Below are positions 1 through 9,354 of a stretch of 64,000 bases of DNA, piece by piece (the first letter of the stretch is position 1; each line of letters opens with the position of its first letter). The notes below the pieces were generated by a model. That model saw nothing but the letters and a program-made list of their open reading frames with translations, did no database searches and had not been told where the DNA came from. The translations under genes and the position numbers were made by a program. Source of the DNA: Lachnospiraceae bacterium (GTDB lineage Bacteria > Bacillota > Clostridia > Lachnospirales > Lachnospiraceae); NCBI GenBank assembly GCA_019421365.1, contig JAHZFJ010000007.1, forward strand, positions 99,288 to 163,287, in the 5' to 3' direction.

Positions 1-2
1 GT

Positions 3-710
3 GTTAGTGGACCTGGCGTTGTTAAGAAAGCACTTGAGAGTGTTCGTGGTGCTGATTTTGGAACATTATGTGAAACAATCAAGAAGACTGCATTCAAGAT
101 TACAAGAGTAGGACAATTAGTTGCTATAGAAGCTTCAAAGAGAATGAATATTCCTTTTGGTATTGTTGACTTATCGTTAGCGCCAACACCAGCAGTAGGT
201 GATAGTGTAGCTGAAATCTTTGAAGAAATGGGACTTGAATATGCAGGTGCTCCAGGAACAACAGCTGCTCTAGCATTATTGAATGATCAGGTTAAGAAGG
301 GCGGTGTTATGGCATCTTCTTACGTAGGTGGTTTAAGTGGTGCATTCATTCCTGTTAGTGAAGATCAAGGTATGATTAATGCAGTACAAGCAGGAATGTT
401 AACATTAGAAAAGCTAGAAGCAATGACTTGCGTATGTTCTGTAGGTCTTGATATGATTGCAATTCCTGGGGATACGAAAGCAACAACAATTTCTGGTATC
501 ATAGCAGATGAGATGGCAATTGGTATGATTAATCAAAAAACAACTGCAGTTCGTCTAATTCCTGTAATCGGCAAAAAAGTAGGAGATATTGCTGAATTCG
601 GTGGATTACTTGGTTATGCTCCAATTATGTCTGTTAATCAAGCAAGTTGTGATAATTTTGTTAATCGTGGTGGAAGAATCCCTGCACCAATTCATAGTTT
701 TAAAAACTAA
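3..710 (+). CDS. UPF0210 (PFL/DUF711) family protein, C-terminal part
   Basis: This is the last 235 residues of a longer protein, cut by the window edge: the frame is open from base 3 without a start. The glycine-rich stretches (APGTTAALALLNDQ, GGLSGAFIPVSEDQGM, GLDMIAIPGDT, GGRIPAPIHSFKN) are those of the UPF0210/PFL family, whose full members are about 450 residues. These proteins are conserved in many Firmicutes and archaea, often beside a small ACT-domain gene, and their biochemical role is not established. The first methionine inside the window (144) is internal and not the true start. A clean terminator follows at 753-800, so this is the end of its transcription unit. Confidence 0.85.
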   Translation, partial: VSGPGVVKKALESVRGADFGTLCETIKKTAFKITRVGQLVAIEASKRMNIPFGIVDLSLAPTPAVGDSVAEIFEEMGLEYAGAPGTTAALALLNDQVKKGGVMASSYVGGLSGAFIPVSEDQGMINAVQAGMLTLEKLEAMTCVCSVGLDMIAIPGDTKATTISGIIADEMAIGMINQKTTAVRLIPVIGKKVGDIAEFGGLLGYAPIMSVNQASCDNFVNRGGRIPAPIHSFKN

Positions 711-752
711 TTTGAAATCCATACAGTATATATAATAAACATGAACATATAG

Positions 753-800
753 AAGGAGCTGTTAGAGTGACTGTATTAAGTCGTCTGACGGTTCCTTTTT
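753..800 (+). terminator. Rho-independent terminator after the UPF0210 gene
   Basis: A 14-bp stem (753-766 with 784-797, including three G-U pairs) encloses a 17-nt loop and runs directly into a U-rich tail. The rest of the 711-963 gap is AT-rich and shows no gene. Confidence 0.75.
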
Positions 801-963
801 GGTAAGTTTGATTCATCAAAAAATGGGGTTAATTGAAGCTGTCGAAGTAGTTTGGGCGATTCTTCTTGAATTTTCAAATTGATAATAATATAATAATAAG
901 TAGATATACTAAATGCTAAGAGTTAGCATTATCTATTAAAGCAAAAGATTGTGAGGTAATAAA

Positions 964-2421
964 ATGAGTAATGTATTAGCAGGAATTGATTATAAGAATA
1001 TATTTAAATACTTTGAAGAAATCAGTGCGATACCAAGAGGGTCAGGAAATATGCAAGCAATTAGTGATTACTTGGTATCATTTGCGAAAGAACATAACAT
1101 TGAATATATCCAAGATGATGTATTGAATGTTGTTATGATAAAAGAAGCTACAAGTGGATATGAAGATGCTCCAGCTGTGATTTTACAAGGACATATGGAC
1201 ATGGTTTGTGAGAAAGAATCTTGGAGTAACCATGACTTTGAAAAAGATGGACTAGAATTAGTTATTGATGGTGATTATGTTCGCGCTAACGGAACAACAC
1301 TTGGCGCAGATAATGGTATCGCTGTTGCATATGCACTTGCTATACTATCTGATGATACTTTAAAACATCCACGTTTAGAAGTTATCATTACAACAGATGA
1401 AGAAACTGGTATGGATGGTGTTATTGGGCTTGATACAACACCTTTAAAAGCAAAATACATGTTAAACCTTGATTCAGAGGATGAGGGAGTAATCCTTTGT
1501 AGCTCTGCAGGTGGTCTAAATGGCACAGTTACTCTACCACTACAATATGAAGATGTAGTAGATGGAGGACAAGCCATAACAATCACTGTTACAGGATTAC
1601 AAGGTGGACACTCTGGTGCTGAGATTCATAAGAATAGAACAAATGCTAACATAATGTTAGGTAGAATTCTTATGCAATTAGGAAAGACAAAAGAATTTGC
1701 ATTGGCAGATATCCATGGTGGAAATAAACATAATGCAATTCCTCGTGAAGCTGTTGCTACTATTATTGTACCATCTAGCCTTACTACTGATATCAAAACA
1801 ACAATAGAAACAATTTCTAAGGATATTATAAATGAACTTGTTACAAGCGAACCGGATGCAAAGGTAGAAGTAAGCGAATGCAATGACCAAGTTACAAAGA
1901 CATTCAGCAAAGATTGCACAGATAAGATTATATATATGCTTGTGACAGCACCATATGGTGTATTAGTAATGAGTTCAGATATCGAAGGTTTAGTTGAAAG
2001 TTCAGTTAATATGGGAATCTTAAGAGTTGTGAATGATACTGTGGAATTCAATTATTCAGCACGTAGTTCACTTAACTCATATAAACATTATGTGTCAGAT
2101 AAGCTAGAGTTACTTGCTAAATCTATTGGAGCAAGTTATGTGATGGATGGTGAATATCCAGCTTGGGAATATAAGAAAGAATCAGGATTCCGTGAATTAC
2201 TTATCGACGTATTCAAGAAACAATATAACCGCGAACCAGTTGTAACAGCTATTCATGCAGGGTTGGAGTGTGGTATTATATCTGAAAAAATGGAAGGAAT
2301 CGATATTGTTTCAATTGGACCAGATATGGCAGATATCCATACACCAAAAGAGAGATTATGCATCAGTTCAACAAAACGACTATATGACTATGTAGTTGCT
2401 GTACTTGAAGCCATTAAATAA
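964..2421 (+). CDS. pepD: Aminoacyl-histidine dipeptidase (PepD, M20/M28-type metallopeptidase)
   Basis: Cytosolic dipeptidase of the PepD type, which hydrolyses Xaa-His and other dipeptides with two active-site zinc ions. Length (485 aa) is normal for the family. Visible metal and catalytic residues: GHMDMV (His77, Asp79), LGADNG (Asp116) and DEETGMDG (Glu146/Glu147), followed by the lid/dimerisation domain with GGHSGAEIH and GGNKHNAIP, and a C-terminal His in IHAGLECG. The start at 964 has a GAGGT ribosome site a few bases upstream. The gene is monocistronic in appearance: a terminator lies before it and a long hairpin follows at 2431-2477. Probably feeds peptide-derived amino acids into metabolism. 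Confidence 0.92.
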   Translation: MSNVLAGIDYKNIFKYFEEISAIPRGSGNMQAISDYLVSFAKEHNIEYIQDDVLNVVMIKEATSGYEDAPAVILQGHMDMVCEKESWSNHDFEKDGLELVIDGDYVRANGTTLGADNGIAVAYALAILSDDTLKHPRLEVIITTDEETGMDGVIGLDTTPLKAKYMLNLDSEDEGVILCSSAGGLNGTVTLPLQYEDVVDGGQAITITVTGLQGGHSGAEIHKNRTNANIMLGRILMQLGKTKEFALADIHGGNKHNAIPREAVATIIVPSSLTTDIKTTIETISKDIINELVTSEPDAKVEVSECNDQVTKTFSKDCTDKIIYMLVTAPYGVLVMSSDIEGLVESSVNMGILRVVNDTVEFNYSARSSLNSYKHYVSDKLELLAKSIGASYVMDGEYPAWEYKKESGFRELLIDVFKKQYNREPVVTAIHAGLECGIISEKMEGIDIVSIGPDMADIHTPKERLCISSTKRLYDYVVAVLEAIK

Positions 2422-2430
2422 TATGTTATA

Positions 2431-2477
2431 ACCTGGTAAGTTAGCTCTAGAACGTCGTTCTAGAGCATTATCAGGTT
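2431..2477 (+). repeat. Long intergenic hairpin without U-tract (pepD/capA gap)
   Basis: Inner arms 2444-2454 and 2456-2466 are perfect 11-nt reverse complements; outer arms 2431-2439 and 2469-2477 pair with one G-U. The bases after it are not a U-tract, so it may be a weak bidirectional terminator, a processing site or an RNA-stability element. Confidence 0.5.
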
Positions 2478-2512
2478 ACAAAATAGTTTTAATAAAATAG
2501 AGAGGAATGCAT

Positions 2513-3736
2513 GTGAAGAAACGACGACTATATAGACTGTTAATGTTTGATGTAATTGCACTTGCAATAATTTTTGTTGCAGTTGTATGCATTAGTTTGA
2601 ATATTTCATTCGAAGTACAAAAACCTAGCTCAAATCAATCTAAATTGCCGTTTGCACAGACACTTTTGGAAAGCACAGAGACACTTTTTAAAGAGCAACT
2701 GAGTCGTAGTGTAGGTGATTTCAATAATCAGAACTTGGCAGTTGATGATGAACTTCCTTTGCAAGAAGCTGAAGTGGAGGAAAACATGGCAAAGTTTGAG
2801 CCGGTACATATAGCAATTGCAGGTGATGTATTATTCTCTACATCACCATTGAATAAGTATGATTCAGGTAATGGGATATCATCAATACTTTCCGGGGATT
2901 TATTAGATACGATGAATTCATCCGATATAACAATGGTGAATTTAGAATTTCCATTTAGTACGAGAGGTACCCAGATGAAGGATAAGCAGTATACTTTTCG
3001 TGCAGATCCAGCGAGAGCTTCGATCCTTACGGAAATGGGTGTAGATATCGTTTCGTTAGCGAACAACCATACATTGGACTTTGGAACGGAGGCATTACTG
3101 GATACTATAGCTACCTTAGAAGAAAACAATATTCTATCAGTCGGTGCAGGAGAGAATCTAGAAGCGGCAAAAAGACTTTCATCTATTACAGTGAAAGGAA
3201 GAAATATTGCTTTCTTAGGTGCGTCAAGGGTAATACCTGAGACAGATTGGAATGCAACGAAATACTCCCCAGGACTTTTTACTACCTATGATCCCACTCT
3301 TCTTATAGAAGAGATCAAGATAGCAAAGCAAAGTAATGATTTGGTTGTTGTATATGTGCACTGGGGAATAGAGCAGAAAGAACATCCAGAAGAATACCAA
3401 CGTACTATGGCAAAACAATATATCGACGCAGGAGCAGACTTGGTTATAGGAAGTCATCCACATGTACTTCAAGGGATTGAGTACTACAACGGAAAACCAA
3501 TTGTGTATAGCCTTGGAAACTTTATCTTCGGTCATACAATTGAACGTACAGTTTTGTTAGATGTGACAATTGATGAAGAGAATTCATGTAATTTACGATT
3601 AATACCTTGTGAAACAAAGGACGCCTATACGCATACCATCACATCGGCTGATAGAGCACAAGAGTTTTTATCCTATTATGAAGGAATCTCATATGGTATC
3701 AAAATAGATAAATATGGGAATGTTATAAAGGAATAA
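2513..3736 (+). CDS. CapA/PgsA-family metallophosphatase-like protein (poly-gamma-glutamate/capsule type)
   Basis: Membrane-anchored protein of the CapA (YwtB/PgsA) family. An N-terminal hydrophobic helix follows the basic KKRRLYRLL segment, then a linker and the calcineurin-like fold with GDVLF, MVNLEFPF, SLANNHTLDFG, YVHWGIE, GSHPHVLQG and GNFIFGH. CapA homologues take part in poly-gamma-glutamate or capsule export, but many clostridial members stand alone and their substrate is unknown; no capB/capC partner is visible here. The longest frame begins at ATG 2507, but that codon overlaps the GAGGA ribosome site; GTG 2513 is correctly spaced and is preferred. Length about 407 aa, normal. It precedes two other envelope genes. 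Confidence 0.8.
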   Translation: MKKRRLYRLLMFDVIALAIIFVAVVCISLNISFEVQKPSSNQSKLPFAQTLLESTETLFKEQLSRSVGDFNNQNLAVDDELPLQEAEVEENMAKFEPVHIAIAGDVLFSTSPLNKYDSGNGISSILSGDLLDTMNSSDITMVNLEFPFSTRGTQMKDKQYTFRADPARASILTEMGVDIVSLANNHTLDFGTEALLDTIATLEENNILSVGAGENLEAAKRLSSITVKGRNIAFLGASRVIPETDWNATKYSPGLFTTYDPTLLIEEIKIAKQSNDLVVVYVHWGIEQKEHPEEYQRTMAKQYIDAGADLVIGSHPHVLQGIEYYNGKPIVYSLGNFIFGHTIERTVLLDVTIDEENSCNLRLIPCETKDAYTHTITSADRAQEFLSYYEGISYGIKIDKYGNVIKE

Positions 3737-3802
3737 AATAGAAAAAGACTAAAATATAAATATTAAGAGAAAATAAAAATTTATAAAAATTTGTATTGGT
3801 AT

Positions 3803-3831
3803 TTTCATCTATTGACAAGATGTGATATAAT
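3803..3831 (+). promoter_or_regulatory. Extended -10 promoter of the LCP gene
   Basis: TGATATAAT at 3823-3831 is an extended -10; a weak -35 TTTTCA sits 17 nt upstream (3803-3808). The TTGACA at 3812 is only 8 nt from the -10 and is not the -35. Confidence 0.5.
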
Positions 3832-3878
3832 GTGTTGAATATTTGTTTGCAATACATAAAAATATAGGAGTTATAAGA

Positions 3879-5186
3879 ATGAGAGATAACGAAAATAATA
3901 GTGATTTTAATACATCTGAAGATGATTTGTTGAATGACATAACAAGTTCGTTGGCAAATCAGATCAATCAAGAAATAGAAGCTATGATAAGTATTTCGGA
4001 TGAAGAAGATGATGAAAGCCCAGATGATTATGTAGAAACAAAGAAAAAGGGTAGATTCCCAAGATGGCTCAAGATATTAACAGTCGTATTTTCAGTAGTA
4101 ATGATTGTTTCAATCGGTGGAATGTATGCGGTTAGTAATTATCTAGATCGTATCAACTTTACAGATTGGAGCAATACAGAGAAGCTAACAGAAGAGTTTG
4201 ATCAAGATGATATTGATGGTCTTGATATAGTGGATCCGGATAGTATTAATTTGAACAGTGGAGGTTCATTGCGTACGGATCAAGATGTTATTAATATTCT
4301 TTTAGTTGGAGAAGAAGCGATTAATGATGGTTCTGCAAGAGGCCGTACAGATAGTATGATGATTGCTACGATTAACACCAAACAAAAAGCCCTAAAATTA
4401 ACATCAATTATGAGAGATTTGTATGTTGCTATACCAGGATATAGCGACAATAAACTGAATGCAGCGTACCATAACGGTGGAATGCCATTATTAAAACAAA
4501 CAATTGAAGAGAATTTTGATATTGAATTAGATGGATCTGTACTTGTTGATTTCTCTGGTTTTGAAGATATTATTGACCGACTTGGCGGTGTTGATATTAC
4601 TTTATCTGCAAACGAAGCAGCCTATTTAAATCGTACGAACTATATCTCAAATCCGATTTATCGTAATGTAAGAGCTGGTACACAAACCCTTAATGGTAAC
4701 CAAGCCCTTGGATACTCAAGAATTCGTTACGTAAAGACGGAATCAGAAAGTGATGATTTTGGTAGAACTTCAAGACAAAGAACGGTATTAAATGCTATCT
4801 TTGAAAAATACAAATCAAAATCATTACCAGAGTTAGTTACAATCTTGTATGATATTTTACCACTTGTTACAACAGATATTAGTAAATCCACAATTATGGA
4901 TTACTTAGCGACTGTTGTTACACTAGGTGCGACAGAACTTGAGACATTACGTATTCCTGTTGATAATGCATATAGTGGTAGTAGTGTAAGAGGTATGTCT
5001 GTATTATTACCAGATACGCTACAAGATAACATTGACGCCTTACACACGTTTATTTTCGGTTCGGAAGAGAATATGACTACAGGCACAGATGGTGAATTTA
5101 CAGAGGAAGCAAATCTAAATGGTACTAACACAAACGGAACGAATTCCTCCGTAGGTTCTACGAATTCAACGAGTATGCAACCTTAA
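3879..5186 (+). CDS. LytR-CpsA-Psr (LCP) family cell-wall polymer ligase
   Basis: Membrane-anchored LCP protein that likely transfers undecaprenyl-linked anionic glycopolymers (teichoic acid or capsule) to peptidoglycan outside the cell. An acidic cytoplasmic N-terminus of about 60 residues precedes one transmembrane helix (KILTVVFSVVMIVSIGGMYAV) and the LCP domain with INILLVG, RGRTDSMMIATI, SIMRDLYVAIPG, KLNAAYHNGG, GVDITLS, LGYSRIRY and RTSRQRTVLNAI; the Arg and Asp residues are those that bind the polyprenyl pyrophosphate. The tail is rich in Asn, Thr and Gly. Start chosen at ATG 3879 with AGGAG 8 nt upstream, giving 435 aa; an upstream TTG at 3843 has no ribosome site. It has its own promoter and terminator. 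Confidence 0.88.
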   Translation: MRDNENNSDFNTSEDDLLNDITSSLANQINQEIEAMISISDEEDDESPDDYVETKKKGRFPRWLKILTVVFSVVMIVSIGGMYAVSNYLDRINFTDWSNTEKLTEEFDQDDIDGLDIVDPDSINLNSGGSLRTDQDVINILLVGEEAINDGSARGRTDSMMIATINTKQKALKLTSIMRDLYVAIPGYSDNKLNAAYHNGGMPLLKQTIEENFDIELDGSVLVDFSGFEDIIDRLGGVDITLSANEAAYLNRTNYISNPIYRNVRAGTQTLNGNQALGYSRIRYVKTESESDDFGRTSRQRTVLNAIFEKYKSKSLPELVTILYDILPLVTTDISKSTIMDYLATVVTLGATELETLRIPVDNAYSGSSVRGMSVLLPDTLQDNIDALHTFIFGSEENMTTGTDGEFTEEANLNGTNTNGTNSSVGSTNSTSMQP

Positions 5187-5192
5187 GATATT

Positions 5193-5236
5193 AGAGTTTC
5201 TATAGTTTCGATTTACTATAGAAACTCTTTGTTTTT
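5193..5236 (+). terminator. Rho-independent terminator after the LCP gene
   Basis: Perfect 14-bp stem (5193-5206 with 5215-5228), 8-nt loop, then a T-rich tail. Confidence 0.9.
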
Positions 5237-5303
5237 GCTCTTTGTTCTAAATTGTTGTAATACACATATAATACCATGTATGTGGAAAGGACAGGGAGAG
5301 CAT

Positions 5304-6179
5304 ATGAAGATAAATAAAGGTAAAATTCTGATTGTTGCAAGCATACTAGTTTTAGCGAGTATTAATATTTTATTACTTAGCTATATACATACTACGTTAT
5401 CATATCAAAATATGATTCGTAAGTTACATACTTTAGATGTCAATATGGAACTTTTCCGAAGTATGGAATTCAAAGAGGATACCCTTACCATGCTCTTATC
5501 GGATAGTGATAAGAAGCATACCGACAAGATAGAAAATATTACGTTATCTATGATGCTAAATTCGTATACCTGTACGAAAAAAGGCGTTTCTAAATATCAA
5601 AAGCTATCAGAAACCATGGTAGATAAAGTTAATGAAACAAAGTTATATCAAAAATTATACGAAAGATATAAGATAATACTATCAGATATTCAGTATTTTC
5701 CTGTACCAGAAGATTTGGGAAAGAAGTATTTGGTTAGTTATGAGAATTCGTGGGGGAATCCTAGGACATATGGTGGGGATCGCAGACATGAAGGAACGGA
5801 TATTATGGCTAATGAGAATACACGTGGAATCTATCCGGTAGTAAGTGTATCAGATGGAGTTATTGAAAACAAAGGCTGGCTAGAACAAGGTGGATATCGT
5901 ATTGGTGTTAGAAGTGAGAGTGGAGCGTATTATTATTATGCGCATTTGTATTCTTATGCACCTGATTTAGAAATAGGAGATAAGGTACTTGCTGGCCAAT
6001 TATTAGGTTTTATGGGGGATACAGGATATAGTAAAGTTGAGGGGACAACAGGAAATTTCGATGTTCACTTACATTTTGGGATTTATTACATGGAAGGGAA
6101 TGATGAGATAAGCGTAAATCCATATTATATACTTAAGTATCTTGAACAATATAAATTATCATATGTATTTGGTGAATAA
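5304..6179 (+). CDS. M23-family (LytM/gamma-type) peptidoglycan endopeptidase, membrane anchored
   Basis: Probable zinc endopeptidase acting on peptidoglycan cross-bridges at the outer face of the membrane. A basic N-terminus and one hydrophobic helix (ILIVASILVLASINILLLSY) precede a helical linker; the C-terminal M23 domain shows the zinc ligands HEGTDI (HxxxD) and HLHFG (HxH), with YYYAHLYSY and GQLLGFMGDTGYS between them. Start chosen at ATG 5304 behind a GGGAGAG site (291 aa); the open frame upstream runs into the preceding terminator. All metal residues are present, so it may be catalytically active rather than one of the degenerate LytM activators. Neighbours (LCP, CapA) are also envelope genes. 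Confidence 0.85.
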   Translation: MKINKGKILIVASILVLASINILLLSYIHTTLSYQNMIRKLHTLDVNMELFRSMEFKEDTLTMLLSDSDKKHTDKIENITLSMMLNSYTCTKKGVSKYQKLSETMVDKVNETKLYQKLYERYKIILSDIQYFPVPEDLGKKYLVSYENSWGNPRTYGGDRRHEGTDIMANENTRGIYPVVSVSDGVIENKGWLEQGGYRIGVRSESGAYYYYAHLYSYAPDLEIGDKVLAGQLLGFMGDTGYSKVEGTTGNFDVHLHFGIYYMEGNDEISVNPYYILKYLEQYKLSYVFGE

Positions 6180-6212
6180 TGATAAAAATATAAGGTAAGT
6201 TTACAACTTTTG

Positions 6213-6221
6213 TGTTATAAT
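6213..6221 (+). promoter_or_regulatory. Extended -10 element before the alarmone synthetase
   Basis: TGTTATAAT lies about 30 nt upstream of the SAS start; no good -35 is visible. Confidence 0.4.
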
Positions 6222-6253
6222 TAAAATACGTGAAGAAAGGTAAGGTGAGGTCT

Positions 6254-7057
6254 ATGGAGATACAATTGTGGAGAGAAATATTAGACCCATATGTACTGGC
6301 AGTCGATGAATTGGTAGTTAAATTTAATCATATTATCTCGGAATATCGCAACGCAGGAGAGTATTCACCGATTGAACAAGTAAACGGTAGAGTGAAGAAG
6401 ATATCAAGTATCTTAGAAAAGGCACAGAAGAAAAAGATACCGTTAGAGCATATAGAGGCACAAATCGAAGATATTGCAGGTATTCGTATTATCTGTCAAT
6501 TCGTAGAAGATATAGATAAAGTAGTTGAATTAATCAAATTAAGAAATGATATGGAGATTAAGTCAATCAAAGACTATATTGGAAATAAGAAAGAAAGTGG
6601 ATATCGTAGTTATCACTTAATTATTTATTATACAGTACAGACATTACAAGGTCCAAAACGTCTACAAGCAGAGATACAGATTAGAACGCTTGCAATGAAC
6701 TTTTGGGCTACAATTGAGCATTCTTTACAGTATAAGTACAAGCACAATATGCCACAACATATTAAAGATAGGTTGTTGAAAGCATCAGAAGCAATTATAA
6801 TTTTAGATCAGGAGATGTCATCTGTAAGAGATGAGATTATGGATGCACAGAATTCATTTAGTATTAAAGCAAGTGTAGTATCGGACATCTTGACTAATAT
6901 TCAGAATTTATATAAAGTAGCAAATCAAAGAGAAGTAGTAAAGATTCAGGATGAATTTTTACGCATATATCAAAGTGGTGATTTGGAACAACTTGAGCGT
7001 TTCAACAAAGAATTAGATATCATCTCAGAAGGATATCGTGCTCAAAGTTTGATTTAA
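6254..7057 (+). CDS. Small alarmone synthetase (RelQ/YjbM type GTP pyrophosphokinase)
   Basis: Single-domain (p)ppGpp synthetase that transfers pyrophosphate from ATP to GDP/GTP. There is no HD hydrolase, TGS or ACT domain, so this is a stand-alone small synthetase and not full-length Rel. Motifs: NGRVKKISSILEK (substrate binding), IEDIAGIRIIC, KKESGYRSYHLI (G-loop/Tyr), and AEIQIRTLAMNFWATIEH with the catalytic Glu. A helical C-terminal tail follows, as in RelQ tetramers. Length 267 aa from ATG 6254 (AGGTGAGG upstream); the GTG at 6230 is an upstream in-frame alternative without a site. It is followed by rRNA modification genes, fitting a growth-control neighbourhood. Confidence 0.88.
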   Translation: MEIQLWREILDPYVLAVDELVVKFNHIISEYRNAGEYSPIEQVNGRVKKISSILEKAQKKKIPLEHIEAQIEDIAGIRIICQFVEDIDKVVELIKLRNDMEIKSIKDYIGNKKESGYRSYHLIIYYTVQTLQGPKRLQAEIQIRTLAMNFWATIEHSLQYKYKHNMPQHIKDRLLKASEAIIILDQEMSSVRDEIMDAQNSFSIKASVVSDILTNIQNLYKVANQREVVKIQDEFLRIYQSGDLEQLERFNKELDIISEGYRAQSLI

Positions 7058-7127
7058 TTATTACGATTGATATTTGTTTTATTATAGATAGTAGATAGTC
7101 TGTAACAGCAGACGGTTAGGAGTTAGA

Positions 7128-8606
7128 GTGGCATTACCAAAGAAATTTGAGGATAGAATGAGAGAACTGTTAGGGGATGAATTTGATGCATTCCTAAGCA
7201 GTTATAATGATAGATACAAAACAGGTTTACGAGTAAATCGATTGAAGTTAACAAGTGAGGACTTTGAAGCTATAAGTCCCTGCCCTATAAAGCCGGTTCC
7301 TTGGACAACCAATGGTTTTTATTATGATGGAGATAATCAACCAGCAAAACATCCATATTATCATGCTGGTTTATACTACATCCAAGAACCAAGTGCGATG
7401 CTTCCTGCGGAGTTACTTCAGATAGAGCCAGGTGACAAAGTGTTAGATGTGTGTGCTGCCCCAGGAGGTAAGAGTACAGAATTGGCTGCAAAATTAGGTG
7501 GTACAGGCGTGATGGTTTCCAATGATATCAGCAATTCAAGAGCAAAAGCATTACTTAAGAACATTGAATTGTTCGGAATAAAAAATGCAGTTGTAATTAG
7601 TGAAGACCCTGCTAACTTGGTGAAATATTTTCCGGGATATTTTGATAAAATTCTTGTAGATGCTCCGTGTTCTGGTGAGGGGATGTTTCGTAAGGATCCA
7701 ACCATTATCAAGAATTGGGAGCAGCTTGGCGTTGAGTATTATAATAACTTACAAAAGAATATTATACTTTATGCAGCTGACATGTTGAAACCAGGTGGAT
7801 ATATGGTATATTCCACTTGTACCTTCTCACCAGAAGAGAATGAAGCAACAATTCGTTATCTATTAGAGAACCGAGAAGGTTTTAGTGTAGAACCAGTTAA
7901 ACGTGTAGAGGGGTTAGGTTATGGTCAGCCAGAATGGATTGATAGTGATGATGAACAGTTAAGGAATTGTATTCGTGTATGGCCTCATAAGGTAGAGGGT
8001 GAAGGACATTTTACTGTCTTACTAAAGAAAAGTGCTGATGTAGAATCTACTTCTTATGTAGAATATCCTTATAAGAAGGTAGTTTTATCAGACGAAGCAA
8101 AGGATTTCTTAGAACAAATAGATATGGATATGGATTTTGATCCAAATCTATTTGAGATTCGTGATGAACGAATATATTATCTACCAGAAGGGCTACCAAA
8201 TATGAAAGGACTTCGTATTCTTCGACAAGGCTTATATCTTGGAGATATGAAGAAAAATCGTTTTGAACCAAGCCAAGCTCTTGCAAACGCATTGAAAATT
8301 AGTAATTATTCGAATATATTGAATATCTTTAGTGATGGCATTGATGCCGTAAAATATCTGAAATGTGAAACACTTGATATTACGGAAAATTATATAACTT
8401 GTAAAAACAGTGAAGAATATGATATACTAATTGCCGCCAAGAAAGCAGGTAAGGAAGATATGCAAAGCTGTTCAGGCATTTTATTAGAGAGAAAGAAAAA
8501 GAACACATGGTTCTTAGTATGCGTTGACGGATATCCCCTAGGCTGGGCAAAATGCAGCAATAATGGAATGAAGAACAAATATTTTGCTGGATGGAGATGG
8601 ATGTAA
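7128..8606 (+). CDS. RsmF-like 16S rRNA (cytosine-C5) methyltransferase
   Basis: NOL1/NOP2/Sun-family RNA m5C methyltransferase. The N-terminal region has RVNRLK; the SAM-binding domain shows VLDVCAAPGGKSTELA, and the two cysteines of the mechanism lie in DAPCSGEGMFRKDP and YSTCTFSPEENE. The C-terminal half contains the RsmF-type RNA-binding region ending in PLGWAKCSNNGMKNKYF. Length 492 aa fits the RsmF subgroup rather than RsmB. GTG start at 7128 with TAGGAG upstream; a small hairpin (GTCTG/CAGAC) lies just before the ribosome site. The stop codon overlaps the start of the next rRNA-modification gene (TAATG), so both are probably translationally coupled. Confidence 0.88.
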   Translation: MALPKKFEDRMRELLGDEFDAFLSSYNDRYKTGLRVNRLKLTSEDFEAISPCPIKPVPWTTNGFYYDGDNQPAKHPYYHAGLYYIQEPSAMLPAELLQIEPGDKVLDVCAAPGGKSTELAAKLGGTGVMVSNDISNSRAKALLKNIELFGIKNAVVISEDPANLVKYFPGYFDKILVDAPCSGEGMFRKDPTIIKNWEQLGVEYYNNLQKNIILYAADMLKPGGYMVYSTCTFSPEENEATIRYLLENREGFSVEPVKRVEGLGYGQPEWIDSDDEQLRNCIRVWPHKVEGEGHFTVLLKKSADVESTSYVEYPYKKVVLSDEAKDFLEQIDMDMDFDPNLFEIRDERIYYLPEGLPNMKGLRILRQGLYLGDMKKNRFEPSQALANALKISNYSNILNIFSDGIDAVKYLKCETLDITENYITCKNSEEYDILIAAKKAGKEDMQSCSGILLERKKKNTWFLVCVDGYPLGWAKCSNNGMKNKYFAGWRWM

Positions 8607-9319
8607 TGAAAGAATTAATGCGTTTAGATAAATACTTAGCAGATATGGGAGTAGGGACTCGAAGTGAAGTAAAAGTGCTTATCAAAAAAAGAAGAGTACA
8701 AGTTAATAATGAAGTTGTCAATGATCCGAATCGTAAGATCACTGTAGGTGTAGATATCGTTAGTTTTGATGGTAGAGATGTTTCCTATGTGCATTATGAG
8801 TATTATATGTTGAATAAACCTGCTGGAGTATTATCCGCAACGGAAGATAAGCGTGCCGAGACCGTTATTGACTTGATAACAACATCAAAGAGAAAAGATT
8901 TATTCCCAGTAGGAAGATTAGATAGAGATACGGAAGGTTTACTTCTGATTACTAACGATGGAGATTTAGCACATTCATTATTAAGTCCTAAAAAACATGT
9001 AGACAAAAAATATTATGCGAAAGTAGAAGGTTTTGTTACTAAAGAAGATGTTGAAGCTTTTGCTATAGGGCTACAAGTCGATGAAGACTTCCAAGCAATG
9101 CCTGCTAAATTAACGATTTTGTCACAAGGTGAGTTTAGTGAGATTACCTTAATAATACAAGAAGGGAAATTTCATCAAGTTAAGAGAATGTTTGAAGTAG
9201 TGGGGAAAAAGGTAGTGTATCTGAAACGTTTATCAATGGGATCGCTACAACTTGATGAATCTTTGCAACCTGGTGAATATAGAGAGGTTACAGAAGAAGA
9301 ACTTGCATTATTGAAGTAA
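8606..9319 (+). CDS. RsuA/RluB-family rRNA pseudouridine synthase
   Basis: Converts a specific uridine in 16S or 23S rRNA to pseudouridine. An N-terminal S4 RNA-binding domain (MRLDKYLADMGVGTRSEVK, VQVNNEVV) is followed by the catalytic domain with FPVGRLDRDTEGLLLITNDG, whose Asp in GRLDRDT is the nucleophile, and GKFHQVKRMFEVVGKKV. Start chosen at ATG 8606, which overlaps the RsmF stop (TAATG); an in-frame ATG at 8591 lies inside RsmF. Length 237 aa is normal. Whether the target is the 16S (RsuA-type) or 23S (RluB-type) site cannot be decided from sequence alone. Confidence 0.88.
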   Translation: MKELMRLDKYLADMGVGTRSEVKVLIKKRRVQVNNEVVNDPNRKITVGVDIVSFDGRDVSYVHYEYYMLNKPAGVLSATEDKRAETVIDLITTSKRKDLFPVGRLDRDTEGLLLITNDGDLAHSLLSPKKHVDKKYYAKVEGFVTKEDVEAFAIGLQVDEDFQAMPAKLTILSQGEFSEITLIIQEGKFHQVKRMFEVVGKKVVYLKRLSMGSLQLDESLQPGEYREVTEEELALLK

Positions 9320-9354
9320 TTGCCTAGTTAGGCAGTATAGAAAAGGAGAGCATA

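Noticed and set aside
1275..2051. Long minus-strand frames inside pepD
   Set aside because: They are shadows of the pepD reading frame with no ribosome sites or recognisable domains.
3812..3831. TTGACA and TATAAT before the LCP gene as one promoter
   Set aside because: They are only 8 nt apart. The extended -10 TGATATAAT with a weak TTTTCA is more plausible.
9321..9335. TGCCTAGTTAGGCA dyad between the pseudouridine synthase and HAD genes as a terminator
   Set aside because: Very short stem, no T-run and a continuing operon-like spacing.
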